A stretch of 64,000 bases of DNA. Origin: Hepsetus odoe (taxonomy: Eukaryota > Chordata > Actinopteri > Characiformes > Hepsetidae). Numbering within the stretch: position 1 is the first letter of the stretch; every line of letters begins with the position of its first letter. The notes beneath the pieces were generated by a model, which worked only from the letters and a program-made list of their open reading frames with translations, was not told the DNA's origin and did no database searches. This document shows, piece by piece, positions 44,690-55,139 of this stretch. The translations under genes were made by a program, and so were the position numbers. Location: the NCBI GenBank assembly GCA_017165825.1, contig CM029387.1:2936289-3000288 (forward strand), in the 5' to 3' direction.

Positions 44690-45590
44690 GCATCAGTTAT
44701 TATTCTAACAGTGATCGTGGATGTCCACACACATTCAGTCCCTTTGTTTCTTGTCATCCCAACAAATTAGCTGCACTTAATATGACTGATACATTTCAGA
44801 ATTCATTCACCTAATATGTATTGATTTGGGACAGGCCCGCCCCGTTTTTCATTTTGCAGGCTGCAACATGAAAGCTTTTGCATTCCATCCCATAGCCGCC
44901 ATGCTAAACAGCTGTAAATGTAGATAAATTGCTTATTCTGTGCCCTCCAAGCTTGTGGGACCTCAGCTTAATGAAGTGGAAAAGTCCCTTTTGTAATGGC
45001 CCCGATTCATTGTGTTGGCCTGTCAAGGCTGGAATAGAGAAATCATGGCAGATGCTGTCTGAGAGACGGAGAAAAGGAAACAAAAGAAGAAAGAAAGGAA
45101 GAGAAGGTCAGGGGGAAGCAGAGCCTTCCATCCTAGAATGCAGAACCTACAATCAGAAAGAAAATCAACATTATTCCTGGGCTGTCCCCTGGGTTCCTGA
45201 CATGCATGGGGGTGAAACCATTACCATCGGCATTCACTGGACCACTCTGAACAGTGGCTGTGGTCTCAAGGCTCTCAGTCATGACGTTTCCTGGAAGCAC
45301 CAGTGATGTCTCTTCAAGTGAAGAGGTCTCTGGACCAGATTTATTCTGGGGTAGGTTCCCCCAGCAATCTTCATTCATAGTGAACCTAGTCATAACGTCC
45401 TTTTGGCAGAGGACCAAAGCTCATGAAGCTGAACAAGCAGAACCTGAATGTGCGTATTGTCAACATCCATCAGTGCTCAATAATTTACTGAAGACCAAAA
45501 TGGCTCATTTTATCCAACGTTCCTCAAACATGAAATGGAATTAATACACTGTCACATTAACTTCAGTATGGATCGTAAAGATAATGAAGA
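44690..45590. other. Unique sequence; 44820-45060 candidate conserved block
   Basis: Repeat-free apart from the duplicated segment at 45353-45428. 'gctgtaaatgtagataaatt' and 'ccccgattcattgtgttggc' lie in a balanced, repeat-free setting. No exon recognised. Confidence 0.3.
45353..45428. repeat. Local duplicate segment, copy 1
   Basis: 'gtaggttcccccagcaatct', 'tagtcataacgtccttttgg' and 'gaccaaagctcatgaa' align with 46279-46350 at roughly 70-75% by eye. The segment does not resemble the SINEs or transposons in this window. Confidence 0.75.
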
Positions 45591-45593
45591 AAG

Positions 45594-45985
45594 AAAAGGT
45601 TATTTGGAAAAGAACCACAAAAAAGAATCAACTCTGGCTCATTTAAGCACCAAATGAAGGTTCCTCACTCAAGTGTGAAGATCCTTAGTGAAGAACTCGC
45701 TTTTTTCTTTACCAAGAAAAGCTTATTTGGAAAATAACCATAACAAAGAATCAGTTCTGGTCCATTACAGCGCATGAAGATTCCTCAAATGAAGGTTCCT
45801 CATTAAAGTGTGACGAACCTTAGGGAAGAACTTGCTTTGTTCATTCCCAAGAAAGGGTTCTTTGGAAAAGAAGCACAAGAATCAATTCTGCCTCATTAGA
45901 ACACCTTTAAATGAAAGTTCCTCACTGAAATGCGAAGAACCTTAGAGAAGAACCTGCAATGTTCTTTACCAAGAACGTCCTACAA
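45594..45985. repeat. Triplicated ~125-bp unit
   Basis: Three diverged units beginning at about 45594 ('gaaaaggttatttggaaaag'), 45716 ('gaaaagcttatttggaaaat') and 45850 ('gaaagggttctttggaaaag'), each followed by 'aagaatca', 'tggctcat'-type and 'aggttcctca' segments. Spacing is 122 and 134 bp. Confidence 0.85.
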
Positions 45986-46278
45986 CTGTATGGCAGTCAG
46001 TGTTGGAGAGGGTGTCCCAAAAGTGTCCTTCAGCATTCTAGATGGTTAAGGCATTAAACTCTGCTCTAAGAATGAAGTGAAAGAATGATCAGTGGTGGTT
46101 CAATACTGGCACCGTCTAATCATGTCTTTCGGAAGTTGGCTCCACATTTCAATCCCTTGTTCTCCTAACTACAGAACTAATGTCTTGTATTTGCCATTGG
46201 ACACATCAATACTGTCCCATCACTTCAGCTGAAGAGGCTTTTAGCTAGCAATTGGCTGCCTGGTTCATTCCAGTGTGG

Positions 46279-46350
46279 GTTTCCCCAGCGATCATTAATC
46301 ATATTGATCGCAGTCATAACATCCTTGTGGCAGCAGACCAAAGCACATGA
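46279..46350. repeat. Local duplicate segment, copy 2
   Basis: Matches 45353-45428 ('gtttccccagcgatcattaa', 'cgcagtcataacatccttg', 'cagaccaaagcacatgaa'), offset about 926 bp. Confidence 0.75.
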
Positions 46351-46354
46351 ATGA

Positions 46355-46915
46355 GAAAAAAAAAAAGAGCTAGCCAGAATGTCCTTATCAGACATGATTC
46401 TACGTGCGGTTAGCATATGAGGCCATTTCTCTTTAAGACGTCGGATGGCGGATTTGTGGCTCCGTCCTTCACGCCTTAATGAGAGAAATAAATCACCTCG
46501 CTCTTTTTTCCTTCTTCTCTGGCCGCCCCGGTCTGCCACAGCCTGCTAATTACCGGGCGTCTCCGTACGGATGCAACCTTTTGTGGACCTGCCAGCTCAG
46601 CCTGGTCCCTCCACGTCTGCTTCCTCCGTCCCCATTGAAGTCTCTGTTTGCTGATGGAGACCATCCAGCCTGGGACACCCGGCAGAGCTGGGACTGTGAG
46701 GGACTCCCTGCCAGACACTGCTCTGTAAACAGAAGCGTAAAGTGGGAATCATGCAGTCCATTCATTCAAACACGAAGGGCATCGGTGCCAGTGTGAGGGG
46801 CACGGCTCCAGAACTGGGGGTTATTAAGTTACAAGCTTAATGTCATTGCAATGATGATCCAAATTTCCCTTTTAGGGAAATACAAGCAGGTCATATCAGG
46901 GCATTTCTGCAAGAA
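46355..46915. other. Unique sequence, candidate conserved block
   Basis: Repeat-free, GC-balanced, with overlapping 70-105 codon frames on both strands (46225-46800). None has a domain I know. 46380-46500 is the most conserved-looking part. Confidence 0.3.
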
Positions 46916-46920
46916 AATAC

Positions 46921-46944
46921 CGTGTGTGTGTGTGTGTGTGTGTG
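46921..46944. repeat. (GT)n microsatellite
   Basis: Twelve GT units. Confidence 0.95.
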
Positions 46945-46989
46945 ACAGTCTTTAAAAACAGCTCTAAAAGCTTTGAAACCCCAACCCTG

Positions 46990-47214
46990 AAAGGGACAAC
47001 TCATCATTGTGAGCACACAGTGAAGCACGAAACAAGATTCTTTCTTTGCATTTCTCTCATCCATCACGTGTAGCAGTGGGCAGCCATGCATCCGGCATCT
47101 GCAGAGCAGTGATGGGAACGGTACCTTGCTCAAGGTGCAACCTACTGCTCCTCTTCAAACCCACGACCTTCTGAGCCCGAGGCCTTGACCCTAACCACTA
47201 GGCCACCACTGGCC
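46990..47214 (-). mobile_element. SINE family A copy
   Basis: 'tcatcattgtgagcacacag', 'gagcagtgatgggaacggta', 'ccttgctcaaggtgcaacct', 'cttcaaacccacgaccttct' and 'ctaaccactaggccaccact'. A deletion removes part of the 'gggtacctcagggcaacc' stretch. Confidence 0.9.
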
Positions 47215-48450
47215 ATTCCCTATTCATTTCCCATAGGAAACCAGATCACTGCTCTGGAACTGACCATCCAATCAGGAATCTTTATATAAGTCCACTGCCC
47301 ATAATCATGCCCTTGTCTAGATTTGAAGCCACAACATCCTGGTGGACACGCAAGTGCTCCAGTCACTGAATTCACCACTTCCCTTTCAATGTTTTTGGGA
47401 AATATGACAGACTTTGAGTCAGAAATTGAACATCCGATCCCAAGTCTGTTTACAAGCAAACGACACAATCAGAACTCATGATGCTGTGGATATGTCAAGA
47501 AGCCTGGAGAAGAGGGGGGTTCCAGAAAACAGGTATTGTAATAGTGATAATTTGAAAAATAACATGAATGTGATCATATTGGATGTGGTTTTGGGGATTT
47601 TTCATAGCTACTGTTGCTTGGTTGGGTAAACTTTTCAGAATACTGGCAGAAATCCTGAAATGAGAAAAAAAATGAGAAAGTGTAGGAAAATTACCTTCAG
47701 AGGGTGATAAAAATGTAAAAAAAAAAAAAAAATGTATAATGCTGTTGGCTTGTGAAAGGTTGGATTAGGACAGATTGCCTGTTGTATTCCTTTTTTTTTT
47801 TTTTTTACATTCGGTTGATGAACAGAAAGGTCAGCTTGCCAAACTCCCATCATCTCTCAGTCGGTCTCTCTCTCTTCTCCGTCTCACTTTCTGACAATTC
47901 AGGGATATTACAGACAACCGTGGGCCTGATCAATATGCTGGAGTGGGATGTCTGCAAACTGGGTCCAGAGGTTTGAGCGGTGAGTACCTCTGAGGAGTCT
48001 GAATACCAAAGAACATTATTGTTATCACATTGAAAGTAGCGAAAGGAAGGATATGATACCTTCACCTATTCCTTCCTTCTTTCCCCCGTTTGCATAATGA
48101 TTCAGCCCTTTTGTGTTTTTAATGGATTTAAAGCTGCTCAGAGTCACAAAAGACATCTGTGCTGTTGCCGTGCTCACCGTCAGAAAACCACACCGATAGA
48201 GGAAAATTGCAGGTGATTATTTCCAAGTGGATTTCAGTGGGCAAAGTATGAAAATTACCACCGCCTCACATTTCAATCATTGCACTTTTTCTTTTCTCCT
48301 TCCTTTTGAAATATGAACTGAATGTACTATGCTGGTATGTGTCGGTAATGAAAAGATACTGAAGATGACACAGGAGGACCGGGTAACACACAGATTGGGG
48401 AGTAATGTTAATGTTATGGCACATGTATTTGAAAGTAATTGGGCAAATAG
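47215..48450. other. Unique sequence with an A16/T18 inverted pair; 48080-48300 candidate conserved block
   Basis: 'atgtaaaaaaaaaaaaaaaa' (47714-47733) and 'tttttttttttttttttaca' (about 47791-47810) are reverse complements separated by 57 bp. 48080-48300 is repeat-free ('gcataatgattcagcccttt', 'gcaggtgattatttccaagt') and may be conserved. No gene recognised. Confidence 0.35.
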
Positions 48451-48454
48451 TCAG

Positions 48455-48582
48455 TCAGTCGGTCATTTTTTACCGCCTGGCGGGGTCGCGGGTGAGTGCT
48501 GGAATCCATCCCAGCTCACACAGGACGAAGGACAGGGGACACACCCTGGACATGTCACCAGCCCATCGCAGGGAGGAGCGTG
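48455..48582 (-). mobile_element. SINE family C fragment
   Basis: 'tttttaccgcctggcggggt', 'cgcgggtgagtgctgg', 'ggacacaccctggacatgtc' and 'accagcccatcgcaggga', antisense C order, cut where a SINE A fragment starts. Confidence 0.75.
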
Positions 48583-48653
48583 GCACCTTGCTCAAGGGTA
48601 CCTCAGGGCAACCTACATGGAAGGGGTTCGAATCCCCGATCCTCCGATCATGG
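48583..48653 (-). mobile_element. SINE family A fragment
   Basis: 'ggcaccttgctcaagggtac', 'ctcagggcaacctacatgg' and 'ggggttcgaatccccgatcc' (antisense B box). Only the middle of the SINE remains, joined to the C fragment on the left and a LINE on the right. Confidence 0.8.
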
Positions 48654-48659
48654 AGAAGT

Positions 48660-49252
48660 ATAGGGAAGGTCAGAAAGAGTAAGAGAAGAGAAAGCAAAGG
48701 TGCCAAGGTGCCTGGAGAGGAGTTGGGGTTTTGTATGAGGAAGTTAGGTGTGGCAATGTCAGAGTAGTTCAGGATTTGTATGAGGGCAGTGTGACAGTGG
48801 TGAAGTCTGCAGGAGGAGTGATGTGTGCATTTAAAGTAGAGGTTGATTATATCCAGATCCAGCGCTGAGCCCATTCTTGTTTGCAATAGTAATGGACAGG
48901 TTGGCGGACGAGGTTAGACAGGAGACTTCCTGGACGACGATGTTTGCTGATGATATTGTGATCTGTAGTGAGAGTAAGGAGCAGCTTGAGGAGAACCTGG
49001 AGAGATAGAGATCTGCTTTAGAGAGGAGAGGAATGAAAGTGTGCAGGAAAAAGAAAATTATTAGTTACTGCAGGAAGTAGAGGTGACAAAGGTAAAGGAA
49101 GGCCACGGAGGAGGTTCATGGACGTTGTGAGAGAAGACATGCAGGAAGTTGGTTTGAAGGAGGAAGATGCAGAGGACAGAGTGAAATGAAGACAGTTGAT
49201 CCACTGTGGTGACCCCAAACGGAAGCAACTGAAAGCAGAAGAAGTAGAGGAT
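48660..49252 (+). pseudogene. Degenerate non-LTR retrotransposon with reverse transcriptase (copy 4)
   Basis: The only copy in the window that keeps part of the reverse transcriptase. In one frame from about 48864: ALSPFLFAIVMDRLADEVRQ, then TTMFADDIVICSES with the catalytic F-A-D-D box, and LEENLER followed by a stop near 49006. Upstream segments (VRVVQDLYEGSVTVVKSAGG) are readable with small frame breaks. The C-terminal RR.MDVVREDM region (about 49110-49150) follows after a large deletion. It ends in 'ccactgtggtgaccccaaac', the family 3' end. Dead copy, same family as 14.1, 29.1 and 38.0 kb. Confidence 0.85.
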
Positions 49253-49344
49253 ATTTGATTCATTGTTATTAGAGATTAAACAACATTTAAAAAGTAGTCA
49301 ATCTGCTCCTCCTGCCTGTTCACCGCAGTTTTTACCACCACTAC

Positions 49345-49398
49345 ATTTAAAAGTGAAGATTTGTCATTGTGAAGCAGCACAGCACTCTGAAATTAACA
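49345..49398 (-). mobile_element. SINE family A 3' tail fragment
   Basis: 'aaaagtgaagatttgtcatt' and 'gtgaagcagcacagcactct' match the antisense tail of family A; the rest is missing. Confidence 0.55.
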
Positions 49399-49424
49399 CT
49401 GATTTACTCTGTGACTAGTCTGTA

Positions 49425-49672
49425 CAATAATCCTCACAGCAAGAAGGTTCCAGGTTTGATTCCCAGCCAGGATGTTCTAGTTTCCTTCTCTTTGAAGTCT
49501 GAATGCTCTCCCTACATTTGTGTGGGCTTCCTCTCATGATCTAAATACACAGGACATGGAAAAATACCCCCTGTTGCTCAGGACCGGTGACCTGTCCACA
49601 CTTGTCCTGACCTTTTGCATTGTGAGCTTTGGGACAAGCTCCAACACTTGTTTAGGATGGATGGACATCTCA
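49425..49672 (+). mobile_element. SINE family C copy, head truncated
   Basis: 'gcaagaaggttccaggtttg' with 'ggtttgattcc' (B box), 'tgtgtgggcttcctctcatg', 'caggaccggtgacctgtcca' and 'aggatggatgga' at the end. The A-box part is lost. Strongly diverged from the 22.55-kb copy. Confidence 0.7.
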
Positions 49673-49679
49673 GTCTGGA

Positions 49680-51130
49680 AGCACCGCTAGACTAAAATGC
49701 TCTTTATGCACCAGGTTTAACCAGGTTTTTAGTGTGAGCCAAGTGTTTGGATGTGGAATGAGACCTTCAGAAGATGGACCTCAAATAACATGTTGTCAGT
49801 GGAGGATTATTTCCTGTTCATGACCAGTAGTAGTTATTAGCTTCTTGTGAAACCTCTAACCTCAGCAGAATGGCCAATGTATCAGCCGATTAGGAAAAGT
49901 TTGGTGTCTTTCAGCAATACTCATCTCCAAAGAATTGGAGATATATGGAAGGAATAAGCTAGCTGTTTATAGCACTTACATGCTGTGTTGGTTCCTTCAG
50001 TCGAGGCCTGCTTTAATTATCAAGCTGAGAACTTAGACACTGATACACGCAGAGTATCTGTATTGTGGATACCTGAATCAAGCATCGAAAGGAATAAACT
50101 GATATAAACTGATATCGATGCATCCCTGGAAAAAGCATTTCTTCATTTGTGATTTTTCTCAGATGACTTCATTTTCTGCATTTTCTCCATGAGCACGATT
50201 GATTTCACAATGAAAGAAGCACTGCAATTGATTGTAGAAGCATAAAGCAATGCAAATGTTTATGTCTGACACATATCCCACATCTGTAATGGAATAGATA
50301 AGTGAAAAGCTTCTCTTGTCTCACACAATAGTAGCTATTGGATTTCACATAGTAGTCATTTTCTCCTTTCTCAGGGCCTGATGCACTAAGCCTTTTGCAA
50401 AAGGTTTCAGAGACAAATAGGATACATTCAATCCATGTTGTGCTGCTGAATGAGGCTGAATGTGGACTTTACGGCCGTTGTGTATTTGATCATGTCCATG
50501 CATTTGAGGGAGAATGCAACAAGCTGATGCTTTTGCATCAAAATAGCACGTTTTAAAAATTTATTTCTTAAAGACTGGGTAACAAACAATGGCCAGTGGG
50601 ACTCCAAACCAGGTGTGCATTCTGTTCGGTTCTTTTATTGGTGGCAGCAGATGGAGGAACAGGCCCTGAACCCATGCTGTAAGAATATTTAGCAGCAGAA
50701 TTTTTCAGATGCATCGCTTGAGCCAGATTTTGTCCCCTGTTCGCTCGTGTACATGCATCTGGCCCTCGGTGTTGAATATGGTGCGTTAAAAGAATGGACG
50801 TTGCAGTTTTAATTTCATAACTGAATAAAGTCCAGCGGCATTCACTCTGGGTGGAAGTTTCGCGAGGAATGGACCGGTGGAGTTGGTGCTGTGAACAAAT
50901 TTAATTTAAATGGACTGTCTGGACTCCACAGCTGTAGAAACCTTGTTCTCTGTTGTGAAATAGATGTTTCATTTTATAATAAAAAAGTATTTGCTTTGAA
51001 GTTTTACATATCATAATCTTTTTTTTTTTTTTTTTTAATATCACATAGCACGTAGCACGTTTACTTATTTAGCTCAATTTTTTACGGCGGATCCCAGATG
51101 CAAGGAGAACGTTCAGTAATGTTATATCAG
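49680..51130. other. Unique sequence with a T17 run
   Basis: No gene recognised. T17 at about 51020-51036. 50100-50520 and 50690-50980 are repeat-free and AT-leaning, possible conserved sequence. Confidence 0.3.
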
Positions 51131-51134
51131 AACG

Positions 51135-51690
51135 ATGTTATACAGATCAGCCAAAACATTAAAACCACCTGCATAATATTGTGCAGTTGCCCCTCACACC
51201 ATCAAACCAGCTCTGATATCTGTCGCCGTGGTATCTGGCATCAAGATGTCAGCCAATTCTCCATGGCTCGGTTCTGAAGCTCACATGCTCATTGTAGGTG
51301 TTTCGGGTCAGTATGAGACCTTTGACAAGCTGCACTGTATCTTTGGACGCCTTTCTATCAAAGCAAGCGTCGAGTTTTTCAGCAGTTTGTGCTACAGTGG
51401 GGACCAGACACCGGTTCAAAGGTCGTCAGTTCACTGGTTGTCCTTCCTTTGACCACTTTTACTGGGTTCTTACCACTGCATACCAGGGAAACCCCACAAG
51501 ACCTGCTGAATTGGAAATGCTCTGACCCAGCTACCCCGCCATCACGGTTTGACCCAAAGAAGCTCAGATCCTTCCTTTCGCCCATTTTTCCCGCTTCCAT
51601 AAACTGGCCTCCACTTGCTGCCTAATATATAATAATTAATAATATATTCTAACAGGTGTCACTGTAACAAGATTATCGGCGTTAATCTCC
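51135..51690 (-). mobile_element. Internally deleted Tc1-like element
   Basis: Ends: 'gatcagccaaaacattaaaa' plus 'ccacctgcataatattgtg' at the left, and a diverged 'taacaggtgtcactgtaaca' at the right. The minus strand keeps the transposase start (MGERKDLS, about 51580-51560) and KWSKEGQPVN (51429-51458), the helix-turn-helix part typical of this Tc1 subgroup. The DDE domain is gone. Probably the same subfamily as the fragments at 6.95 and 53.4 kb. Confidence 0.75.
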
Positions 51691-51699
51691 TCTCCTGGA

Positions 51700-52425
51700 T
51701 TTAATGAATTCAGGCTGTATGATGAACGTCAGCGATGCTACAGATTAGAAGAAGTTAAAAGGTAAGTTCGCATTAAAAGCTACATTTTCCCCTCTACCTT
51801 TTCAGTGAGCACAGATTCTTCTCCACCTCATGTTCCATGGTACTGCCCCCACTTATACCCTTCATAATCTATTTTGTCTGCCACTCTAATTCCCAGCTCG
51901 AGCCGCATGTGTCCAGCGTGAGGAGATGACTGAGGCAAAATCAAACCATCCAACCTTAAGATCAATGGCTGGCTTGACTGATTGGTCCTCCATTTAAATG
52001 AATTGCTCCCTGGAGACAATCCTGCCTGCACTATTGCCGTCAGATGGTGAGACAGAAAACTCATATGACCTTACAGTCAAGGTCAGTATTACCTGTGTCC
52101 TACAAATGAGGTGTTATGCTGGCGGAAAGTAGAGAACCTGTCTGACTAGTTGGTGACTGTTGGGCGTGATGATGTGCGGTAGTTTTGAAGCTTTTTCATC
52201 TGGATCTTCTGATAACAGTGTACATCTGAGCTGCCATTTCATGATCACAAAATGAAAATCCACACTTTATAGTCAATAGTCATCATAGAGACAAAACTAA
52301 AGCCAACCAATTTTTATTTTCTTCAATGCTTGTGAGATAATCACTGATCTCACTATCAATAAACTCTATAAAATATATAATATAACTATGTAAAAGCTGT
52401 TTGTTAAACCGATCAATGGTTGCCT
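51700..52425. other. Unique non-coding stretch
   Basis: No gene or repeat recognised. Confidence 0.35.
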
Positions 52426-52429
52426 CCAA

Positions 52430-52800
52430 AGAGTCACATTTGCTTGTATGTTTAATGTTTTGTTGAGGGACAGTTCTGCAGGTCTTCCAGGAGGACAAAG
52501 TTTTTGTCTCTCATTTTCAGCACTGAGCGTTTTCAGAGACAGAAGCAGTGTGGGATCATCTCCACTGAGAAAGGAAGAAAAAAGGCAGCTGATGTCCAAA
52601 GAAGAGCTTTGGAGCATCCTTCAAGAAGCCTGGAGAAGTGTTCCTAAAGACAACTTCAAGAACGGAGCTCGTCTAAGAGAGGTTAGGCTGTGCTGAAGAA
52701 TAACGGTGGTCTTGCAAATATTGATTGCAAAGCTGGTTAGAAGTGAACTCACTTTGGGTTTAGACTGGATTTCCATGTGTTTGCACACACTGCAATAAAT
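52430..52800 (+). mobile_element. Tc1-like element remnant (69-bp unit ancestor family)
   Basis: Same order as at 29.4 kb: 'gcttgtatgtttaatgtttt', one 69-bp-type segment (from 52471), then ELWSILQEAWRSV (about 52604-52642) and AVLKNNGGLANI (52687-52722), in two frames. This resembles the C-terminus of a Tc1 transposase. The catalytic part is missing. Confidence 0.8.
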
Positions 52801-52804
52801 CACT

Positions 52805-53395
52805 TCACCTACTCTCTAACCCACTAAATATAAAGAACGAGGGATGTGCACTGAATGTGCATTGTGATGTGCATTGAAGACCACAGCGATTCAAGCCCTG
52901 ACACAGATGAATTACAATCACGGCTAATGCACAATTAGTTCATTTTTAACCCCGTTACCCCACAATAAGAAAAGTACCCCACGTTAGTCAGCTTGTGTGG
53001 TCTAATCTCCTCTAAAGGACATTATTTGTATGCTAATCGCCGCTGTAATCATCTGACATTTGTCACATTTCATCTGCTGTGACAGTGATGAATAATTTAA
53101 GGATTCATTCCATTAGATGCTTTTGGGTAATCTGTGCCCCTCAAGAATCCGGTCCAGGAGGAGACACGGCTTTGTTTGACTCTGACGCTGATTAAAGCCC
53201 AACAACACTAATGCTGATAAATACTGCTGGATATAGATGCCTTGACAGGGGTTAAATTGAAAAAAAGAATGAAAAATTGAAAGATATCCCGAATACGAGG
53301 TCATGAGGAAGACTGAATTGACCATTTGTTTACATTATGCACCCAAATGACCTGCAGCGTTCTTTCTGGATGAATGTTTTTGGGTAGCCATTTTA
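52805..53395. other. Unique sequence; 52960-53110 candidate conserved element
   Basis: 53029-53037 reads tatgctaat, an octamer/POU-type core, in a repeat-free stretch with 'gccgctgtaatcatctgaca' and 'gatgaataatttaaggattc'. Among the better enhancer candidates by character. No exon seen. Confidence 0.35.
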
Positions 53396-53399
53396 AACC

Positions 53400-53689
53400 T
53401 TACTGATGTACTCCAACCAGTCCCGCACATCCTATCATCAGAAACTGACATGCTATACTGGAGAAAATCCAACAGCTGAGGAATATTTGGACAGCAGCAG
53501 CCCACATGGACAGAAGCTGACCTTAATTGGCTAGAGTATGAGGCTGCAGACCAGTCAGAGAACCCATGCTGACCTCCACTGTCTATAATGACCACGTGTG
53601 CATCAGAATTGGGCCGTGGCGGCATAGAAGAAGGTGGCCTGGTCTGATGAATGACCTTTTCTTTACATCAGGTGAAGGTAAAATAAATT
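53400..53689 (+). pseudogene. Tc1-like transposase, 5' half, interrupted by a SINE
   Basis: Broken frames give GCRPVREPMLT (about 53549-53581) and KKVAWSDE (53628-53651). The latter contains the first catalytic Asp of the DDE triad in Tc1-type transposases. The sequence is cut at about 53689 by SINE A and resumes at 53938. Stops and frameshifts are frequent. Confidence 0.7.
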
Positions 53690-53937
53690 GGTAGCGGTGG
53701 CCAAGTGGTTAGGGGCGTTGCCACAGAAACAGAAGATTGTGGGTTCAAACCCCTTACCAGTAGGTTGCCCTGAGGTGCCCTTGAGCAAGGTACCTTCCCT
53801 ATCACTGCTCCCTGGGCACTCCCACAGCTGCTGCACGGTGTGTGTTTGTGCATGGGTTAAATGCAGAGGTCCAGTTTCGTTATGATTCACTGCGTGCTGT
53901 GTACTCACAATGACGAGAATAGTCACTTTCACTTTTT
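53690..53937 (+). mobile_element. SINE family A copy inserted in a transposase pseudogene
   Basis: 'ggtagcggtggccaagtggt' (A box), 'gattgtgggttcaaacccct' (B box), 'gcccttgagcaaggtacctt', 'gtgcatgggttaaatgcaga' and 'agtcactttcacttttt' tail. Nearly full length; it splits the Tc1-like coding sequence, so it is younger than the transposon. Confidence 0.9.
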
Positions 53938-54190
53938 CATGTGTGTCATTTTTCTGGAGAAGAGATGACACAATGACGCACAAAAAGCAGAAAGCAAGCT
54001 TTGGGAGGCAGTGCGATGCTCTGGATAACGTACTGCTGGGAAAACGTGGCCGTTGGCATAAGCTCTCCTTCACGGTAGGGGTTTCACGTACGGCAGAGGC
54101 CTATTTCAGCAGGAGAAAGACTGTCCCCACTGCATATACTGTTCAGTATAGCCTGAGAAACACCTTTATTAAAGCTGAATCCTCCTCCAT
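53938..54190 (+). pseudogene. Tc1-like transposase, 3' half
   Basis: Resumes with GGSAMLWITYCWE (54004-54042), the conserved stretch before the second Asp, then GLFQQ (from about 54098) and CPHC near 54122, the position of the second catalytic Asp region (which is not preserved). Downstream sequence fades. Same subfamily as the 6.95-kb fragment. Confidence 0.7.
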
Positions 54191-54194
54191 CACA

Positions 54195-54820
54195 CAGCTG
54201 GAAACAGCTTGACAGATGGACGGAAACTTCGTCAAGTGCTTGTTTTATCTGCACCCTTTTTATATGCAAATACCTGTCCATTTATTTACGCTGCTGGTTT
54301 TCTAATTAGAATACTGTCTTACATTCACCTGAGTGAAAACAAACGCTGACAACAATTTCTCAACATTTCTATTAATAAGCACTGGGTTATGTACTACTAT
54401 TATGAACAAAGAAAATGCACAAGATTTTACCATATAATTAAAAGATAAGAAAATAGTACTATAATTAAATAATAATAATTAATTCAATAAAAATAATTCG
54501 ATTTTTTCACATCTTTACTTTTTGTACCGTGAACATGTAATACAGACTAGTGGAAATAAATTAATAAAATTAAAAAATGTAAAAAAATAAGATTTTTTTT
54601 AACTATAAGGTTACACACATACAGAATTGTTGTACTTTATTATTATATTAAAATATTATTTTTTGTATTCTTATTTTTATTTATTTATATCAACACAAGC
54701 GCATACCAGTGCATTTAAATATGGGGTTTTTTTGGAGAGTCTATCTGGACAATTATGCGCATAAATTAATCCCTCATTTAGACTTTGTTGCTTAGGAGGT
54801 GAGTTACCTACACATTCTCT
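54195..54820. other. AT-rich unique stretch
   Basis: A- and T-rich sequence with short AT runs (54450-54670). No gene recognised. Confidence 0.35.
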
Positions 54821-54821
54821 C

Positions 54822-55057
54822 GGGGCAGCGGTGGCCTAGTGGTTGGGGCGTTGGCCACATGATCAGAGGATCGGGGGTTCCCAATAGGTTGCCCTGAGGT
54901 ACCCTTGAGCAAAGTGCCATCCCCATCACTGCTCCCCGGGCGCAGCCACTGCTGCACGGTGTTTGCATGGGTTAAATGCAGAGGTCCAATTTTGTTGTGG
55001 TTCACTGTCTGCTGTGCTGTGACCTCGCAATGACAAGGGTTATCACTTTCACTTTTT
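54822..55057 (+). mobile_element. SINE family A, best full-length copy
   Basis: Head 'ggggcagcggtggcctagtg' with A box 'tggcctagtgg', 'cacatgatcagaggatcggg', 'tgaggtacccttgagcaaag', 'ccccatcactgctccccggg', 'gcatgggttaaatgcagagg', 'acctcgcaatgacaagggtt' and tail 'tatcactttcacttttttc'. The B box is damaged ('gggggttccc'). This copy defines the family for the window. Confidence 0.92.
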
Positions 55058-55135
55058 TCTTAGAAAGAAAGAAAGGGCTTGTCTGAGTTTCTTTCTTTCT
55101 CATTCATTCATTCATTCATCCATTCATTTAGGCAT
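55058..55135. repeat. (AAAG)n/(TTTC)n and (CATT)n microsatellites
   Basis: Short 'agaaagaaagaaag', 'tttctttctttct' and 'cattcattcattcattcat' repeats directly after the SINE A tail. Confidence 0.9.
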
Positions 55136-55139
55136 TGTC

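Noticed and set aside
46225..46800. Overlapping 70-105 codon frames on both strands as a possible exon
   Set aside because: No known domain and no clear splice-site pair. Balanced composition makes moderately long frames common. Kept only as a candidate conserved non-coding block.
48864..49010. Functional reverse transcriptase
   Set aside because: The FADD box is readable but a stop follows within about 40 codons, the C-terminal region is joined after a large deletion, and no endonuclease domain is present.
54822..55057. tRNA gene, because of A-box and B-box-like sequence
   Set aside because: No cloverleaf can be folded with paired acceptor and anticodon stems, and more than 20 similar copies or fragments occur in the window with an L-shaped SINE layout. 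It is the head of SINE A.
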